DNA of 64,000 nt from Anseranas semipalmata (GCA_013399115.1 VXAA01000911.1:26822-90821), one strand, 5' to 3'. Shown: positions 11,473 through 24,597, numbered from the stretch's first letter. The notes: generated by a model from the sequence alone, not told the origin. Translations and numbers: made by a program.

Positions 11473-12566
11473 TGTGGTGGTTTTACCCTGCTGGGCAGCT
11501 GAACTCCACCACAACTGCTCTCTCACTCCCCCTCCTCAAAGGAAAAGGGGGAGAAAATACGATGGAAAGGGCTCAAGGGTTGAGATAAGGAAAGGGACAT
11601 CACTCACCAATTATCATCACTAGCAAAACAGACTCAGCATAGGGAGATTAATATAATTTATCACCTATCACTAGCAGGCTAGAACAGTGAGAAACTACAA
11701 GCAAACTAAAAACACCTTCCCCCATCCACCCTCTTCTACCTCCTCCCCCTGAGTAGTGCAGGGGAAAGGGAATGGGGGCTGCAGTCAGTCCATAATCCTG
11801 CATCTCCGCCGCTCCTTCACAGTCACTCTCTGTCCCTGCTCTACGTGGGGTCCCTCCCATGCAATGCCGTCCTTACCAAACTGATCTTGGGTGGGCTTCC
11901 CACAGGCTGCAGCTCTTCAAGAACTGCTCCCATATGGGTCCATACCATGGGGTCCGTCCCTCAGGACCAAACTGCTCCAACATGGCTCCCCCACGGGCAG
12001 CAGCTCCCCCACGGGCGGCAGCTCCCGCCAGGCCTCCTGCTCCTGCATGGGCTCTTCTCCACGGGCTACAGCTCCGGCCCGGGGCCTGCTCCTGCGGGGG
12101 CTCCATGGGCCGCAGCCTCCTTCAGGCCACATCCACCTGCTCCACCGTGTTCTCCTCCACCGGCTGCAGTGTGGAAATCTGCTCCACCATGGTACCCATG
12201 GGCTGCAGGGGGACGGCCTGCTCCACCATGGGCCTTTCCATGGGCCACAGGGGAACTTCTGCTCTGGTGCTTGGAGAACCTCCTGCCCCTCCTTCTTCAC
12301 TGACCTTGGTGTCTGCAGGGCTGTTTCTCATGCCTCTCTCCCAGCTGCTGTTGCACAGCAGTTTTTTTTTTCCCTTTCTTAAATCTGCTCTCACAGAGGC
12401 ACAACCCACGTCACTCATTGGCTTGGGTCTGGCCAGCGGTGGGTCCATTTTGAAGCGGGCTGGAGCTGACTTTTCTCTGACATGGGGCAGCTTCTTGGAC
12501 TCTTCTCACAGAGGCCACCCCTGTAGCCCCGCTGCTACCAAACCCATGCCACATAAACCCAATACA
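11473..12566 (+). mobile_element. Long ERV LTR (probable solo LTR), about 1.09 kb
   Basis: The segment starts TGTGGTGGTTTTACCCTGC and ends in CCCAATACA, giving TG...CA termini. The 5' 300 bp (CTCACTCCCCCTCCTCAAAG, ACGATGGAAAGGGCTCAAGG, ATCACTCACCAATTATC) is the U3-like sequence I know from avian endogenous-retrovirus LTRs. The middle (about 11,900-12,300) is GC-rich with degenerate repeats around CTGCTCC, CCATGG and GGGCTGCAG. No gag, pol or env sequence flanks it on either side, so a solo LTR left by recombination is the simplest reading. Flanking 6-mers (GATTAT, GTTACT) do not form a clean target-site duplication, so the end positions are provisional. A 300-codon frame crossing it (11859-12761) looks like a chance product of the GC-rich repeats. 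Confidence 0.75.
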
Positions 12567-13902
12567 GTTACTGGGTGGGGGGGAGTAGCTGGGAAAAATG
12601 AGAAACCTTTATACCTTGTGAAACTTTGTTACCTCCTTAACTCTATTTTAAATGTAAGACTGGGTCTGAAAATGTTCAGTGAGGATTTGCTCTCTGAGCC
12701 CAAATACCAGGTCCATACAAAGGCTGTCTTCTCCTCTGTTGTCCCACCCAGATGTCCTTAGACTTTTTCATAAGTGCACTGGGTAACAAAAAAGAAAAAA
12801 AGAAAGGGAGAAGAAAATCATTTAAATTGTGTTTGTGTCTGTTGTTCTTTTTGGTAAGGTGCAAAGAGCTTGTATTTTAAAATGACATAGTCTGTTTTTA
12901 AATATTCAGCCAGCAACAGGAGCCCCTGGTAAAATGCCATCTCCTCTGGACCTTGCAGACCAGGGCATTGCTGCTGAAAACCGAAGCTGCGCTTTGATCT
13001 GCACCATTTCCTGCCACGACCATGCTGTAGCCACTTCATTTCTATGGTCAAAACTTCCCTTACCTTACTTTTTTTCTTTAATTTTCCTTCTTTCTTTTTT
13101 AGCTACAAGAAACGTCCTCAACTGTTGCACTTTGGAGGACAGACTTTATCCTTGAGGATCTGCTAACCCCTCACTGAGCTGGGCATCCTGTGGCAACACA
13201 ACTACCAGATACTTACCTGCATGCTTTATTTTTGCAGGGGTGATCCCAGCTTCGTAAGTCCTTGTGCAACTCCAAACCCAGATGACAGGCTTGGCCTGGT
13301 CTTGTGAGCCACATTCCTAAATTGTCATGTAGCAAAGAGCCCTTCTTCTCCCTCCCTCCACACCCTCCTTACACCCCAATTTGGCGCCAAGCCTCATTCC
13401 TCATATTTCCACACTTCCCTACTTAAACCTTTGCAGAGGAGGCTCTCAGACTATGCCTTCACACAGCAGAAGCATCCCAAAAGGGTACAGATTTGCTGAC
13501 TTCCAGGTGGTCTGAGCCCCGGCCTCTGTGTCCAGCATCTCCAGCCTGGTTCTGGTAAAGTAGCTCTTAGTCACTCCCCTGATTCTTCACATCTTACTTA
13601 TTTGTCTGCCCACCCTTTGCTTTTATGAGTGTTTTTCCACTTTCTATGTGTTTTTGCCTTGACTGTGGTGCTTGCGGGTGAGGTGGGAAAAGCCCATTTT
13701 TCCACTGGCACTACCCTGGTGGAGAGCTGGAGAGGTGGCATGGGTGATGGCTCCTTGTGGGTGAATTCAGTGCTGGGCTTCATGTGTAGTTTTATGCTCG
13801 AGGCTGACAAAGGGCTCTTCCAGTGGTTCATCTTTCAGACAATCTTTATGAAGCTACATAAAAATCCTCTCTTATCTTCTCTAGGGCACCCAGGGCACAG
13901 AA

Positions 13903-13936
13903 GTAAATAAATAAATAAATAAAAGTAAATAAAGTA
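13903..13936 (+). repeat. (TAAA)n microsatellite
   Basis: Tandem TAAA units, the last ones interrupted by G (AAAAGTAAATAAAGTAA). Simple repeat without an attached retroelement body. Confidence 0.9.
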
Positions 13937-13999
13937 AGATGAGTTGCAGTCTGCATGGACAAATCTAAACATGTCTTGCAGTGGAGTTAGATATGCTTT

Positions 14000-14046
14000 A
14001 AAAAAAAAAAAAAAGAAAAGAAAAGAAAGAAAGAAAAGGAAAAAAA
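14000..14046 (+). repeat. A-rich tract grading into (GAAAA)n
   Basis: A run of about 15 A is followed by GAAAA/GAAA units. It lies about 60 bp downstream of the TAAA repeat. No retroposed gene body is recognisable upstream, so I treat it as simple sequence, not a retrocopy tail. Confidence 0.9.
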
Positions 14047-17000
14047 GCAATAAAATCTGATGGGGAAATGTTCCTTAGCAGAATTTCTTACCTAATTTTC
14101 TTCCCAAGGTTTTGGGTATAGACTTCCTAAACAGCTAAAGTGATGTCTGTCTGTGTTATAACTTCCCAGACCTTGCCCAGCACCCTGGTATAGTGTCAGG
14201 GCTGTAACTGCTTGGCAGAGCCTTGTGCATACACCAAGAGCAGGGCACTGCCTGTCTACAGGGACAGAAGGATGCTTGTACACTGCCTTATGTTCGGTTC
14301 TCGTGTTCCAAGCTGGGAATACTGACTGGACCTGAAGAGGAATACCTGATTCCCTTTGTAAGTATTACTCAGTTTGACTGCTGGGGCCCTGTTTGCAAAA
14401 TTGAACACAAATCTGAGAAGGAACATAATTACATCTTTGTGCAATAGCTACATAAGTTATATCGCAGCTATGAAGACAAACATGTTTTCTGCTGGCCTGT
14501 CCTCTTGGCAAGCAGTTTGCTTGTTGTACATGCTGGTAGACATCTGGGTCAGATGACTCGCTCCCTGGGTTTCTGTAACTGTATTGACTCCGTTGATGCT
14601 GACTATCAAGGGAGCCTGGTGAGTATTTTGGCAACTGATGGCTCTGTTCTAGCCATTAGCCCTGAGGCACCTGAATATGTCTGGCTCAGGAGCTGGAGAG
14701 GCAGGTAGGCATTGGGTGTTCAGCCCCTGAGAGATTCCTCCTTTTGACATTATATGGAGCCAACCTCCCTCCTTCAGGATTTAACCTGCAGGTTGTGCGG
14801 GTAACCTTCATTGTGCAGGTAACCCTGAAACCTGTACAGCTCACCCTGAAATTTGGTTTCCCCTGGGCAAACCTGTCTGTCGGTCAGAGCCATGCCTCCA
14901 GGACATGTAGGAAGGTTTCTCTGTCCATGTACCTTCTAGAGTCCTCATCCCAGGGTTTGGGGCAGCTATTGCTTTCTGAGAGGGTCTGGGGTTACGCAGG
15001 CATATCGAACAAAATACTGGAGTGGCAAAGTATCAGGTTGCATCAGCTTTCATATGAATTAAACTTATTATGGGTGCAGGAGCAAATAGCATACCTGCTA
15101 GTCATATTATTAGAGTGGATATGCTACAAGCATGCCTGAAATATGCTCTTTAAAGATACACAATGATGACTGCATTGAAATCCATACCTGTTTGGTCGCA
15201 CCACAGCACAAGAGCTATTGTTTGCATTTCAGTAACTGGAGAGCCCCCAGAGAAATAGCTCAGCGCTGCGGGGAGGAGTGGTTGGTAGCACGTGCCGCTG
15301 TCCTCCTGCTCTGGATCATCCATTTAACCTGACAAAGACAGCAGATGTGTCCAAATACTTCAGGTAGAGGAGAGCTGCTGGGCTGTCTGAGGAGCAGCTG
15401 CTGATAATTGCAGGAGATTTGTGCCCCATCCCTCCTGTTTTGCTCGGAGGGCTCCCTGGTGGCATGGGGCTGCTTCCTGCCACGCCAAGCTGGCTGCTCC
15501 TCCAAAGTGCACGCGTCTGTGTGTGTGCAGCCTTTGGCTTTATCTATTTGTGTAGTTTTAATGAAGCAGTGGTGCAGGTCCCCCAGGAAAGCCTTTCCTG
15601 TGCTGGGGAGCATCCCTGCCGGAGGCTCTGACTGTTCCTGCAGGGACTAATGCCCCACCCAAACCATGAGCTGTGCTTATGGAGAACAAAGAGAATATAC
15701 TGCTGTTGTCCTAGCTGGCCTTTATTTATTACTTATTACTGGTTTATTACTTTGCATGCTTGTTTTGTTTTCCTCTCCTATTTCCCCTAGGTCTGAATCT
15801 CACTTGTTACCTCCTTGGATGGACTCAGCCCTTTCCAGCCTTCTCTGTGTGCTTCTTGCTTGTCAGGGAGGCATTTCTATTTTCTCTGTTAAAGAGGCAA
15901 GAGCTGAATGCCATGCTCCTGTCTCTGGCAGCTTTTCTGCTCTGTTGGTATCAAGTTTTATTTGTCTTTAGTGTGCCGGGTGATCCACAAAAGCTGGTCT
16001 CCCCCTCTTTTCACCTGCCAGATCCTCCACACACAAACTTTCAAGTTGTCTTTCTAGATCTCCCACATCTGATGCGTTTCGATTATTTTGGGTGTGTGTT
16101 TTTGTATGTTAGTAGGAAAACAATCCTTTTAATCTTGTATTTTTTGCTTTACTTACCAAAGTCAATATTTCTCCCTGTTACCCACCTTGGATCTAGATAC
16201 CAGCTGACTTAAAAGGTACCAGTTTGACTTCTTGACTTTTGCAACTTAGTCATATAGACTTTAATCCTCTCTTTGGTTTCCTACATCTGCTTTTACGTTG
16301 AAGGTATATGTGACTCCCGTGTCTCAGACATGGCATGCCTAAGAAACTTCACCATGCTCTATGCACAGGTTTAGCTTACCTATATTTCTGCTTCTTAGCT
16401 GTTGGACACCTCTTCTCTTCATCTAGAACAAACGGTGGTCTTTGCTAACTTTTGTCATTCAAAGAGGAAAGGCGTAGCAGCATTAGCATCTTTGTTAATC
16501 AAGCACCTTGGCTATGATTCAGTTTTGACTCAAAAGCCCTGTTTTGGGTGAAGAGTAGCAGCTCCTGCAGCAAGCGGTGGCTAGAGTCAGCCTGGCAGGG
16601 GATGTGTTTTCAGGTCCTGAAACCCTGCTTTCCTAGGGTCTGCACCATTGGTACATTCACATTCAAGTCATTGAGCTCACCTGCTTTTGCTGTTATGGGT
16701 TCTAGTCCTTGCTACCTTTCACACATCCTTCTCCTGATCATAAGGGTGTGTTTACAGGTAGCAGAATATTTTTTAAAGAAAGAGTGACATGTTACTTTAA
16801 GAAGTCCTTATTTTTTAAATGAGAGGTTTTTGGAAAGGATAATAATTTCAAATTCTTTAAAATACCATCATAATCTTTTATTGATGCAGATTTATGAAAT
16901 ACTTTATGTCAATAATCATCTGTCAGTAATCAACCAGAAAATGAGTCAGTATGTGCTGAAAAGAAGCAAGTTTGGCTTTTTGCATCCTGTAGCATCCTGG

Positions 17001-20000
17001 GCTTTTAGACTCCTGCTGATGTTTGAGAACCCATCATTTTTCAAAAATGCCTGAAAGATCAGCCCCCTTCTTTCACTATCAGCTATTTGAGTTCAAGCAG
17101 TTTTTTGTTTTAATCAAAGGACAAAACTGAACCAAAACCTTGTTCAGACTGCTTTTATATCAGACCTGAGTGGAGCAGCTTTGACCCTAAATCACCTGAA
17201 CAGAATTTTGGTTCAGCTACCTGTTTCTAAATTTTCCTCCATGGTATAAGGGAGGTTTTAATTTTGGCAGTGCTGTTGTTTTCACCACATTCCTCTTGCT
17301 ACTTTGTTGTCCATCACCAGTCCTTGCCATGTCAGGATGTCCCATTGTGTCTTCAGTTCAAAGCTTTGGTGATTGCCCTTCACTGAACCCTGGCGCCCTG
17401 CTTTCCTCTTAACTTGTTGGTTTGAGTTGTTCCCAAAACAGCATGTGAACTCTGTGAGCTGCAGGGTAGGATGGAAAGATGCTGTATGTCCTTCTGTAAG
17501 ACAAAACCTATTTCTGAAAACCATGTTTATGCCACTCTTTGTATTTCTTGTCTGCTGAGACTGCTGCTCTCCAGTCCTGGTGTAGATCTATGTGCATTTG
17601 GCCAAATGAGAAAATACCCCTGTGGTGGTGGTCTCAAGTCAAGCTAATGAGAGAGGAAGTAGAAATTAAACATATAGATTTCAAAGGAGCAAATCCACCC
17701 CATGGTTGCAGTCTGGGGTACTTAACATGCTTCCATTTTATCCTGCAGACCTGGTTGGCCACATTTATTTAATCCAGCATCCAGGGACGGATGTACTGGC
17801 AGGGACTCTGTGATCTTTAGTGCTACAATTAGCCCTGTCTCTTGCCCTGATGGGATGCTGGCAGCACATCTGCTCTCCCAGTGGTTGCATGGGGCTGGAG
17901 GGCTTTCTGACATCTCCCAGCCACAGAAGCTGCCTTGTTTTCCCACGTGCATGTGCATTGTGCCAACCCCTGCTCCTGCCACACAGTCTAATAATGTAAG
18001 CGGGGTTTTTCTCCTGTCCCCCAAGTGAAACTGTGGTCTAACATGAGCGGATGGCTCAGTCAGCTGTTAACATCAGAGCTTCATCAGCCCTAGTTGATCA
18101 TCATCCATAGTACCTAGAATAATATTACAGCAAGGACAATGATAAAAGAGCTATACTTTCACTTGTAACTGAAACAGAGTGGGTGGCTCGGTCAGAATGT
18201 AGCCCTAACTGTGCACAGTAGTACAGAGGATACACGTGGTGGCTATCAATAACCAAAACTGCTTTGTGGCTCAACATCCAATGATTAATTACTCTAAGGT
18301 GAGTAGTTGCTCCCAGTGCTGCCCATTGGTTTGTGCTCCTAATAAAGGCAATAGCCAAAATTTCACCCCCAAGCTAATGATGGCACTTATACTGCTAATT
18401 TCAGCAAAGGTGGCATTAAGCTACGAGATAATTTTGCAAACCCTATGCATCACCACACTTTTTAGCATTACTAGGGAAGGTGTATTTTTATGTGTGATAA
18501 GCTTTTTACATGCAAGTAGCAATCTTTTTCTTTCTGTTGTAACAGGACTTTTGTGACTTTGTGTGTATCAGGGAAAAAAGTCCCACTTCTTTTCCTTATA
18601 CAGCTTACCATGGAAAGACAAAACTGTGTAGGCTAGTTTAATGCAGATATTAAAAACTCATGTTAACCCTGTGCTTGCATAAGGACAAAGCTGGTCACAA
18701 AGGAGCAATATCTGAGGTCTTCAGAAAAGCAGTAGAACCCAATCAGCAATATGTCTGAAAGGAAACCTGCAAAGGATAAAGACCTTCAGTATAAGTATTC
18801 TTTTGTAAGTTGCTCTTCTTACAGTTTGTGGCTTTGTTTAGTATCAGATTTCCTTCATCTTGTTAGCTTTTTCTTGCAGGCTCATGCAACTGGAGTTTAT
18901 CAGAATTGAGTGACATGTAAAGTGTTTGCATATTCATACATTAGTCTTTTTAAGACTTCCCAGTGGGACTCTTAACTATGCTTAGTCTGTTTATCCACTC
19001 AAATCCACTGCTACAATGTTTTAAAACTTGAAATCATAGCTGCATCTGAATTTCACCATGAAATAAAATATTGTAAGTGAGGACACATGTTAGTAATCAA
19101 AACAGGTTCTTTAAAATGAGCCCTTGTGCTGCAGGACAGGAGACTGTTTGCAGGAAAGTATTGACAGACCTTGATCACTTGGAGCCTGGGGCACTGAAAA
19201 CCATAGTTAGGCACAGAAGTAACACAAAACAGCTTTCGGAGCCGCTCAGGGCTTCTCAGCATTGACCAAAATCATTTTGGTATCTTAACTATAGCTGTCT
19301 GAGCTTCATCAGGCTGCCTGTAAATTCTATCATGGTGAAGCTGCAGAGGTAAAAGCGGTAAGGAAGATCTGCCTGAGTTGTGCATCTGGAGCTCTCACAG
19401 CTTTTTCACAGTGGAAAGGCAAGTCTCCGCCTGTCCCCAAGTGCAGACATTTTGATTGGTACCAAATTTTCTGTGTAGGAACAGGGGTCGTGTTGAACTG
19501 TTCTTCGTATCTCACTCCTCATTTTAAAATGAGCTGTGTCCTGTCTGTAGGATTGCTGATTGGATTTGTTCAATTAAAGAGGCTTTCATGTTACAGAAAT
19601 GGAAACTTTTATTTTTTAATTTTATTGCTTGGTAGCTGAACTGGCCAGCTTAGAATAAACTTTTCAGAAGATAAGAGGCAGTGGATTAAAGTTAGGAGGC
19701 ATGGCTGTGATTTTCAAACAGACCAGAGATCTTGCGCGTCACACGTATTAGAAGCCTAAGTTGGGGCTTTTCTAAAGAGGCTTCATTTTTAAAGGGCAAA
19801 TATGCACAACTTTCCCCCCAAAATATATTCTTCTAATGGCAAATTGCTTTGCACACTGAAAGGAATAGCTGCTTCTGAAAGAAGCAATTGGGTGGTTATC
19901 CTCTATTTATTGTGAGAGCCAGATACTTATTATAGTACAGAGAAGTATAAGAATCATAAGATATGGTGCATTACAATACTAGGGAGAGGCCATTGGAAAA

Positions 20001-21612
20001 GTGCTGTTCCATAGTATAAAAAGCTGCAGATGGAAGAGCTGGAAACTAAAGCACAGAAACATCTTCAGAAAAGTCTGTTGCCAACTAGCCAGCCTTCTTA
20101 GAAAAGAAGGAACACCTCATTTGTTCTTCTTGAGGGAAGAAGGGAACTTGTAAACCTAGCAGGTAAAATTCTCATTTAATATTTTTTTAATACTTCATAG
20201 GAATTCAGTGATTTTCAAGGCTTCAGGCCATGTCTTTTTTATATATATTTTATTAAATTGAAATTATTTCTACTTCTAAGCCACTATGAAGTTCCTTAAT
20301 TCATTTGACATGCCTTTGCCAATACAATAGCAGAATAATAAGAAAGAGACCTCTGATCCTGGTGTGTGCATGTTATACTCTACTGTATAGCAGCCTGCAT
20401 TTCCTGGCAGTACGCTTATCTTCTTCTCCTTTAAAGCAATACAATTTAACTTTTCAGGCCCTGTCATCCAGCAGTAATTTTCTGTCACTGCAGGATACCA
20501 ATCCCTTGTTTGCAACTCTGATGCATTATAACACTTTACCCCATTAGCATTGCATCACTGTTTGAGGACTTACGTAGATGAGGAATTTGTGAGCTGAGCT
20601 CCCGAAGACTGAATTCACTGTCTTGTTTCAAATGTTGAACACAGTTTTATTTTATTTATTTATCTTTTGTGTGTGTGAAGGGTCAGAATTCCACTTGCTA
20701 GAGATGAGAGTTTCTCTTGGTTTATTTTTTTCTGTATTAGGCTTGTGTATAGGCTGGATCTTTTGGTGGGGAGGCAGAAGTTTGGAAAGCTGTGCCTCCT
20801 TGCTATGCTATAGCCTGTTATAACATTGTATTATTCAATGACATTGTGAGCAGTTTCATTGTTGCTGAATTTACATTTCATGTGATTATATTTGATTTTT
20901 ACACTAGCTATTTTCAAGTTTGTTTTTAAAAGATACATTGTGTTAATGTTCTTTAAGCTCTGCGGAAAGTGCAAAATGGGTTCTGTAAATAATTGATGTG
21001 TAAAAAAATCTTTGTTAAAAAAGCATCAAGTCCTCTAGATCTCTAAAAGATTAAGATCTCTACCATTGTACACCTGAAAAATGGCCACACTCAGAAGTCA
21101 TCTTTGCAAACGTCACTGTAAGTTTTCAGCTGTGAAGGTGGTGGTTTAGGTTAGTGTGCAGGTTCAGTGTGGGTCTAATGGTCCTGCTTGATGGGAGTGG
21201 CTCCGTGGGGTGGTGTGAACACTACGGGTAGGATGTTTGCTTCCTGCCTGCTGTCTGGGCAGGGAGCAGAGCTGGGCTGTGGGGGTGACTGACTTGAGAA
21301 TTCAGCAAGAAAAATTGTGTTTTTCATTTTATTTACGCTCTTTGTTTTGCTGCCATCAAGCAGCACAACATCACCTTTCATCTCTGTTGTCTTTGGGTGC
21401 TGGGGGTCAACTCCATGGGGGAAGACCCTGTGGGATGCTCTGGGGCCATTCCAAGAGCCCTGTCCCAGCCCTGTTGTACCATCCTCTGTACCGACCCTGT
21501 GGGTACCGCACTGTGATGAGTGATGCAGTAACATGCAACACCTGTGAGTGGATGCTGTGCAATTTCCCAGCTTTTGGGGCATTTGCCTAGTCCTACAGAG
21601 GGGCATTTTCAG

Positions 21613-21628
21613 CTCAGCACGTGCTGAG
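21613..21628. promoter_or_regulatory. 16-bp perfect palindrome centred on a CACGTG E-box
   Basis: CTCAGCAC followed by GTGCTGAG is a perfect 16-bp palindrome whose core is CACGTG, the E-box bound by bHLH-type factors such as USF, MYC/MAX and CLOCK. An alternative overlapping pairing, CAGCTCAG (21610-21617) with CTGAGCTG (21630-21637), also exists. About one palindrome of this length is expected in a window this size, so regulatory function is only a possibility. Confidence 0.25.
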
Positions 21629-22506
21629 ACTGAGCTGGATAATTCTCAGTGACCTCGGTGGCCTTTTGGCCAAATCCCCACAGGCTGTGCTGAAAATGTA
21701 CCTCCTGTTGCTCCCTGAGTTTTCTTTCTCTCGTGGACACCAAGCCAGTGTGATTATGGTATGGTATAAATGCACAGGGAGAAGAGTGGTTAGGCAGACC
21801 TCTGAGTTGGTGCTGTATGGAAGATAAATGTGTGCATAATGTGCGGAATGGGGCTTGCCCAGGGCGAGGGAGGGAAAGGCAACCCAGTGCATGTGACAGG
21901 ACTCCAACCCCTGCTCAAGTGCAGACATGGGCCAAGTCCCATGCATTTGCCTGATTCTCAGTTTATCTCCCTGCATGTAAAACAGGGTGTTTGTCAGATT
22001 GAAGCCACGTCTTCCCAAGCTGGGTGGTCAAATCATGTGTTTTCATAGTTGGTCAGTCTGCAGCATGTTGTCCTGGCCACAAGGTGACCATGCAAGGCTC
22101 CAAGTGTCTCTTCAGACTCCACTCCCTCACAGCAGCAGTGATGCCAGATCACAGCCTCCCTTCTCGTATACCAAGGAGTATCTGCTCCAACCAGACATTA
22201 CAAGGCAGAGAAGCAAAGGAGGAAACTACTTTTTGTTCAGGTTTCCCCTCTGTTTTCCTAGGAGCTGGTTACTCAGCTGAGAGGCCCATGCAACTGCATG
22301 TACCAACATGGATGGCAAAATACTTGTGGTTGTTTACCTTCTTTTCTTTGTTACAGAGCTATTGCAGCATGGATCAAGCCCCAGTTCCCTTTTTAGTGCT
22401 CTGAAGAACTGGTGAACCTGTAGTAGTGATAGTTAGTGTAAGTGGGAAAGGAATCCCTCCTCAAGAGCCTTTTTTTTTCTGTCATATTTTGAGGATATGT
22501 TGTATT

Positions 22507-22619
22507 GCCTGGATGTGATCCTGTGTAACATGCTCTAGGTGATCCTGCTTGAGCAGGGGGGTTGGACTAGATGATCTCCAGAGGTCCCTTCCAACCTCAA
22601 CCATTCTGTGATTCTGTGA
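22507..22619 (+). mobile_element. CR1 3'-end fragment
   Basis: Matches the CR1 3' end: ATGCTCTAGGTGATCCTGC, TTGAGCAGGGGGGTTGGACT, AGATGATCTCCAGAGGTCCC, CTTCCAACCTCAACCATTC, then two TGTGATTC-type octamers. The CTCCAGAGG variant differs from the CTTTAAGG variant of the copies at 2.4, 5.4 and 34 kb, which suggests a different CR1 subfamily. The 5' boundary is approximate. Confidence 0.9.
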
Positions 22620-24597
22620 AAACTTTTTTTTTTTTTCTCGAAGGTGTGAAGGGCTAGAAGTGAATAGCAATATGTGGAGTGTAGAAGAATGTGAAGAAAG
22701 GGGAAAATCATGAATGAGGGGAGCACTGGGAAACAAGTCATTTGCAGCAGGACAAGCAGTCATTACCTTGTTTGGAGAATTTTAATTACGGACAGATGGA
22801 TCAAAGGAACAGCCATTTTGGCAAGTTGTCTTTTTAATGCAAATTGCATCACCTGAAAGAAATTTTGGGTGGAAGTATCAAATGGTAGTTTTAATGATGC
22901 AGCAAAACTTAATGATGAAATATAGTTCCTAAGGGGCTGTGTTTCATTATAGTGTGTACCTTTAAAAACACAGGCTTCAGGGGGTAAAAATTGTAGCATC
23001 TATCTGTGCAGGCTTTTATTTGACATGGTTGGATAGACTATTGAATTCCTACTCCCTGCCTTAGCTTAGCTGTGTACTATATGTTCTCCACAATGCCTCA
23101 AGCTGAAAATTGATCTTCAGTCAATACTGTGCAATGATTCGACCCACTCCAGAATCAGCACCACTCTGTGAATGAAATTCGTCGTGGGAGGCCTGATTAT
23201 TGTCTCCACTAGGACTGACCTGACTGAAAGGGCTATCAGACTGTCTGAATTCGGACACTTTGGACAATTGCCATCAGGAATTATCTATGCTCCCAGAAAG
23301 GGCTAAATTGAGCAGAGATGAAGTGCTGGTGTTTATTGATTCTTCTTCTTTTTTTTTTTTCTTTTTTCCCTTCCCTCCTCCTGACTAGGTAGAGGAGAAG
23401 CAGATGCAGCTTTAGCTACATGCACTGGGGTTTTAGATAGCATTGCTGCGAAGATATATGAATCTTTTCTGACCCTGTGTCAAATTGTCTGCAGCATGGA
23501 CTGATTTCAGGGCTGCTTTTTAAGGAAAGACCATTTGTCAAAAATGCTATGACATGTGAAACATGTTCACAGTCCTCTTGGCTGTGTGCGGTGGTCAAGG
23601 TAAAACAGAAAAGTGCCACAGATGGCGCTGAGTGCTTCTCATTCTGTGTATCAGCCTTGCATATTTAGGCCTTTGAAGTCCGATCTAAGCACACAAGCTG
23701 TACAGATCACACTGAAACTTGTTAAATGCAGAATTTAATTAGATGGGTATCTGGTTTTGCACTGGGGCTAAATGGATGGGTATATATAGAAAGTGGTGGC
23801 CCCACTGGAAATGTTGAAATCCTGCTACAAAACCTGTGTGTCCTGCAGCCTGTGTCCTTGCAAGGGCTGGTGCGCTGTTTTGGGTACTCAGGAAAAAAAA
23901 AAAAAAGGTATCACAGAAAAGCAAAGTAAGGCTCATTGATGAAACCGTAGAAACCATACTATGCACTTTGCCTACCTTAACAGCTTTATGTAGTAACAGT
24001 ACATGGCCCAGGCTTGTTAATGGCACCATTTCTCTTCCCAGTGGCAACTCTTTTGCCTCTGACTCAAGGGACTGGACTGAAATCTTAATTCACTGCAAAA
24101 CTCCCACCAACAGGTATAGACTTTGCTTCAGTTCAGTTTGATGGAATACGGTGGAAGCTTTAAAGGCATTCAAGCCAGAGACTCTTCACCAAGAGTGTTG
24201 TGCCTGTTTGTCACAAGATAACCTCTAGTCTTTTAATAGAGTTAAAGCTTCATGGGCAGGTTCTGCCCTTGCTTAATGCCATGGCATTGTTCCCATTGGC
24301 TTCAAAAGGAGCAGGCACTTAGACCAGCACTCACAAAAGCCCTTAGGAGCCTAAGTCCCATTCATTTCCTGATTTCAAGAGTCCTAAATCCCTTTGTGAA
24401 TCCAAGCCGTAATGCTCTACTATCTAGGCACAAGCATTAAAAAGAGTTCTCTTTTTATCCTCTTAGCATGGTAAGCCTGGAAAGTGGAGCTCCTTATTAT
24501 CTTCCCCGTGCTCCTGAAATAGGCTGAAAATACGTGTAGCTGTTTAAATATGGAAGTTATCTTTTTACTTGAATCTGGATTATCTTCTCTTTTCCAG

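Larger units (their letters stand above)
12567..22506. other. Unique non-coding sequence, 9.9 kb
   Basis: No recognisable gene or RNA. The longest frame (15760-16212 plus, 150 codons) is a T-rich, hydrophobic translation without family features. Good splice acceptor contexts occur at 13102 (long CT tract then TTTTTTAG) and 15790, and a strong donor (GTAAGTATT) at 14359. None closes into a convincing coding exon. Simple repeats and one palindrome are listed separately. Confidence 0.6.

Noticed and set aside
11859..12761. 300-codon open frame on the plus strand, with 127-163-codon companions on both strands
   Set aside because: It lies mostly inside the GC-rich middle of the LTR, where stop codons are scarce in every frame. 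The translation is low-complexity (Ala, Pro, Gly, Ser, Met) with no domain, and several frames are open at once.
13238..13253. 16-nt segment between a TTTTTGCAG acceptor and a GTAAGT donor
   Set aside because: Too short to be judged, not a multiple of three, and no adjoining exon is visible. Such pairs of motifs arise by chance in long introns.
13903..14046. TAAA repeat and poly-A possibly marking a processed pseudogene tail
   Set aside because: No gene-like body upstream on either strand and no target-site duplication; reads as simple sequence.
14315..14359. 45-nt segment before a strong GTAAGTATT donor (peptide LGILTGPEEEYLIPF)
   Set aside because: The upstream acceptor (GTTCCAAG) is poor and no homologue is recognised; left as a curiosity only.
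15760..16212. 150-codon hydrophobic frame that could be read as a membrane protein
   Set aside because: T-rich DNA gives Leu/Phe/Val-rich translations automatically. There is no recognisable family, and another frame overlaps it.
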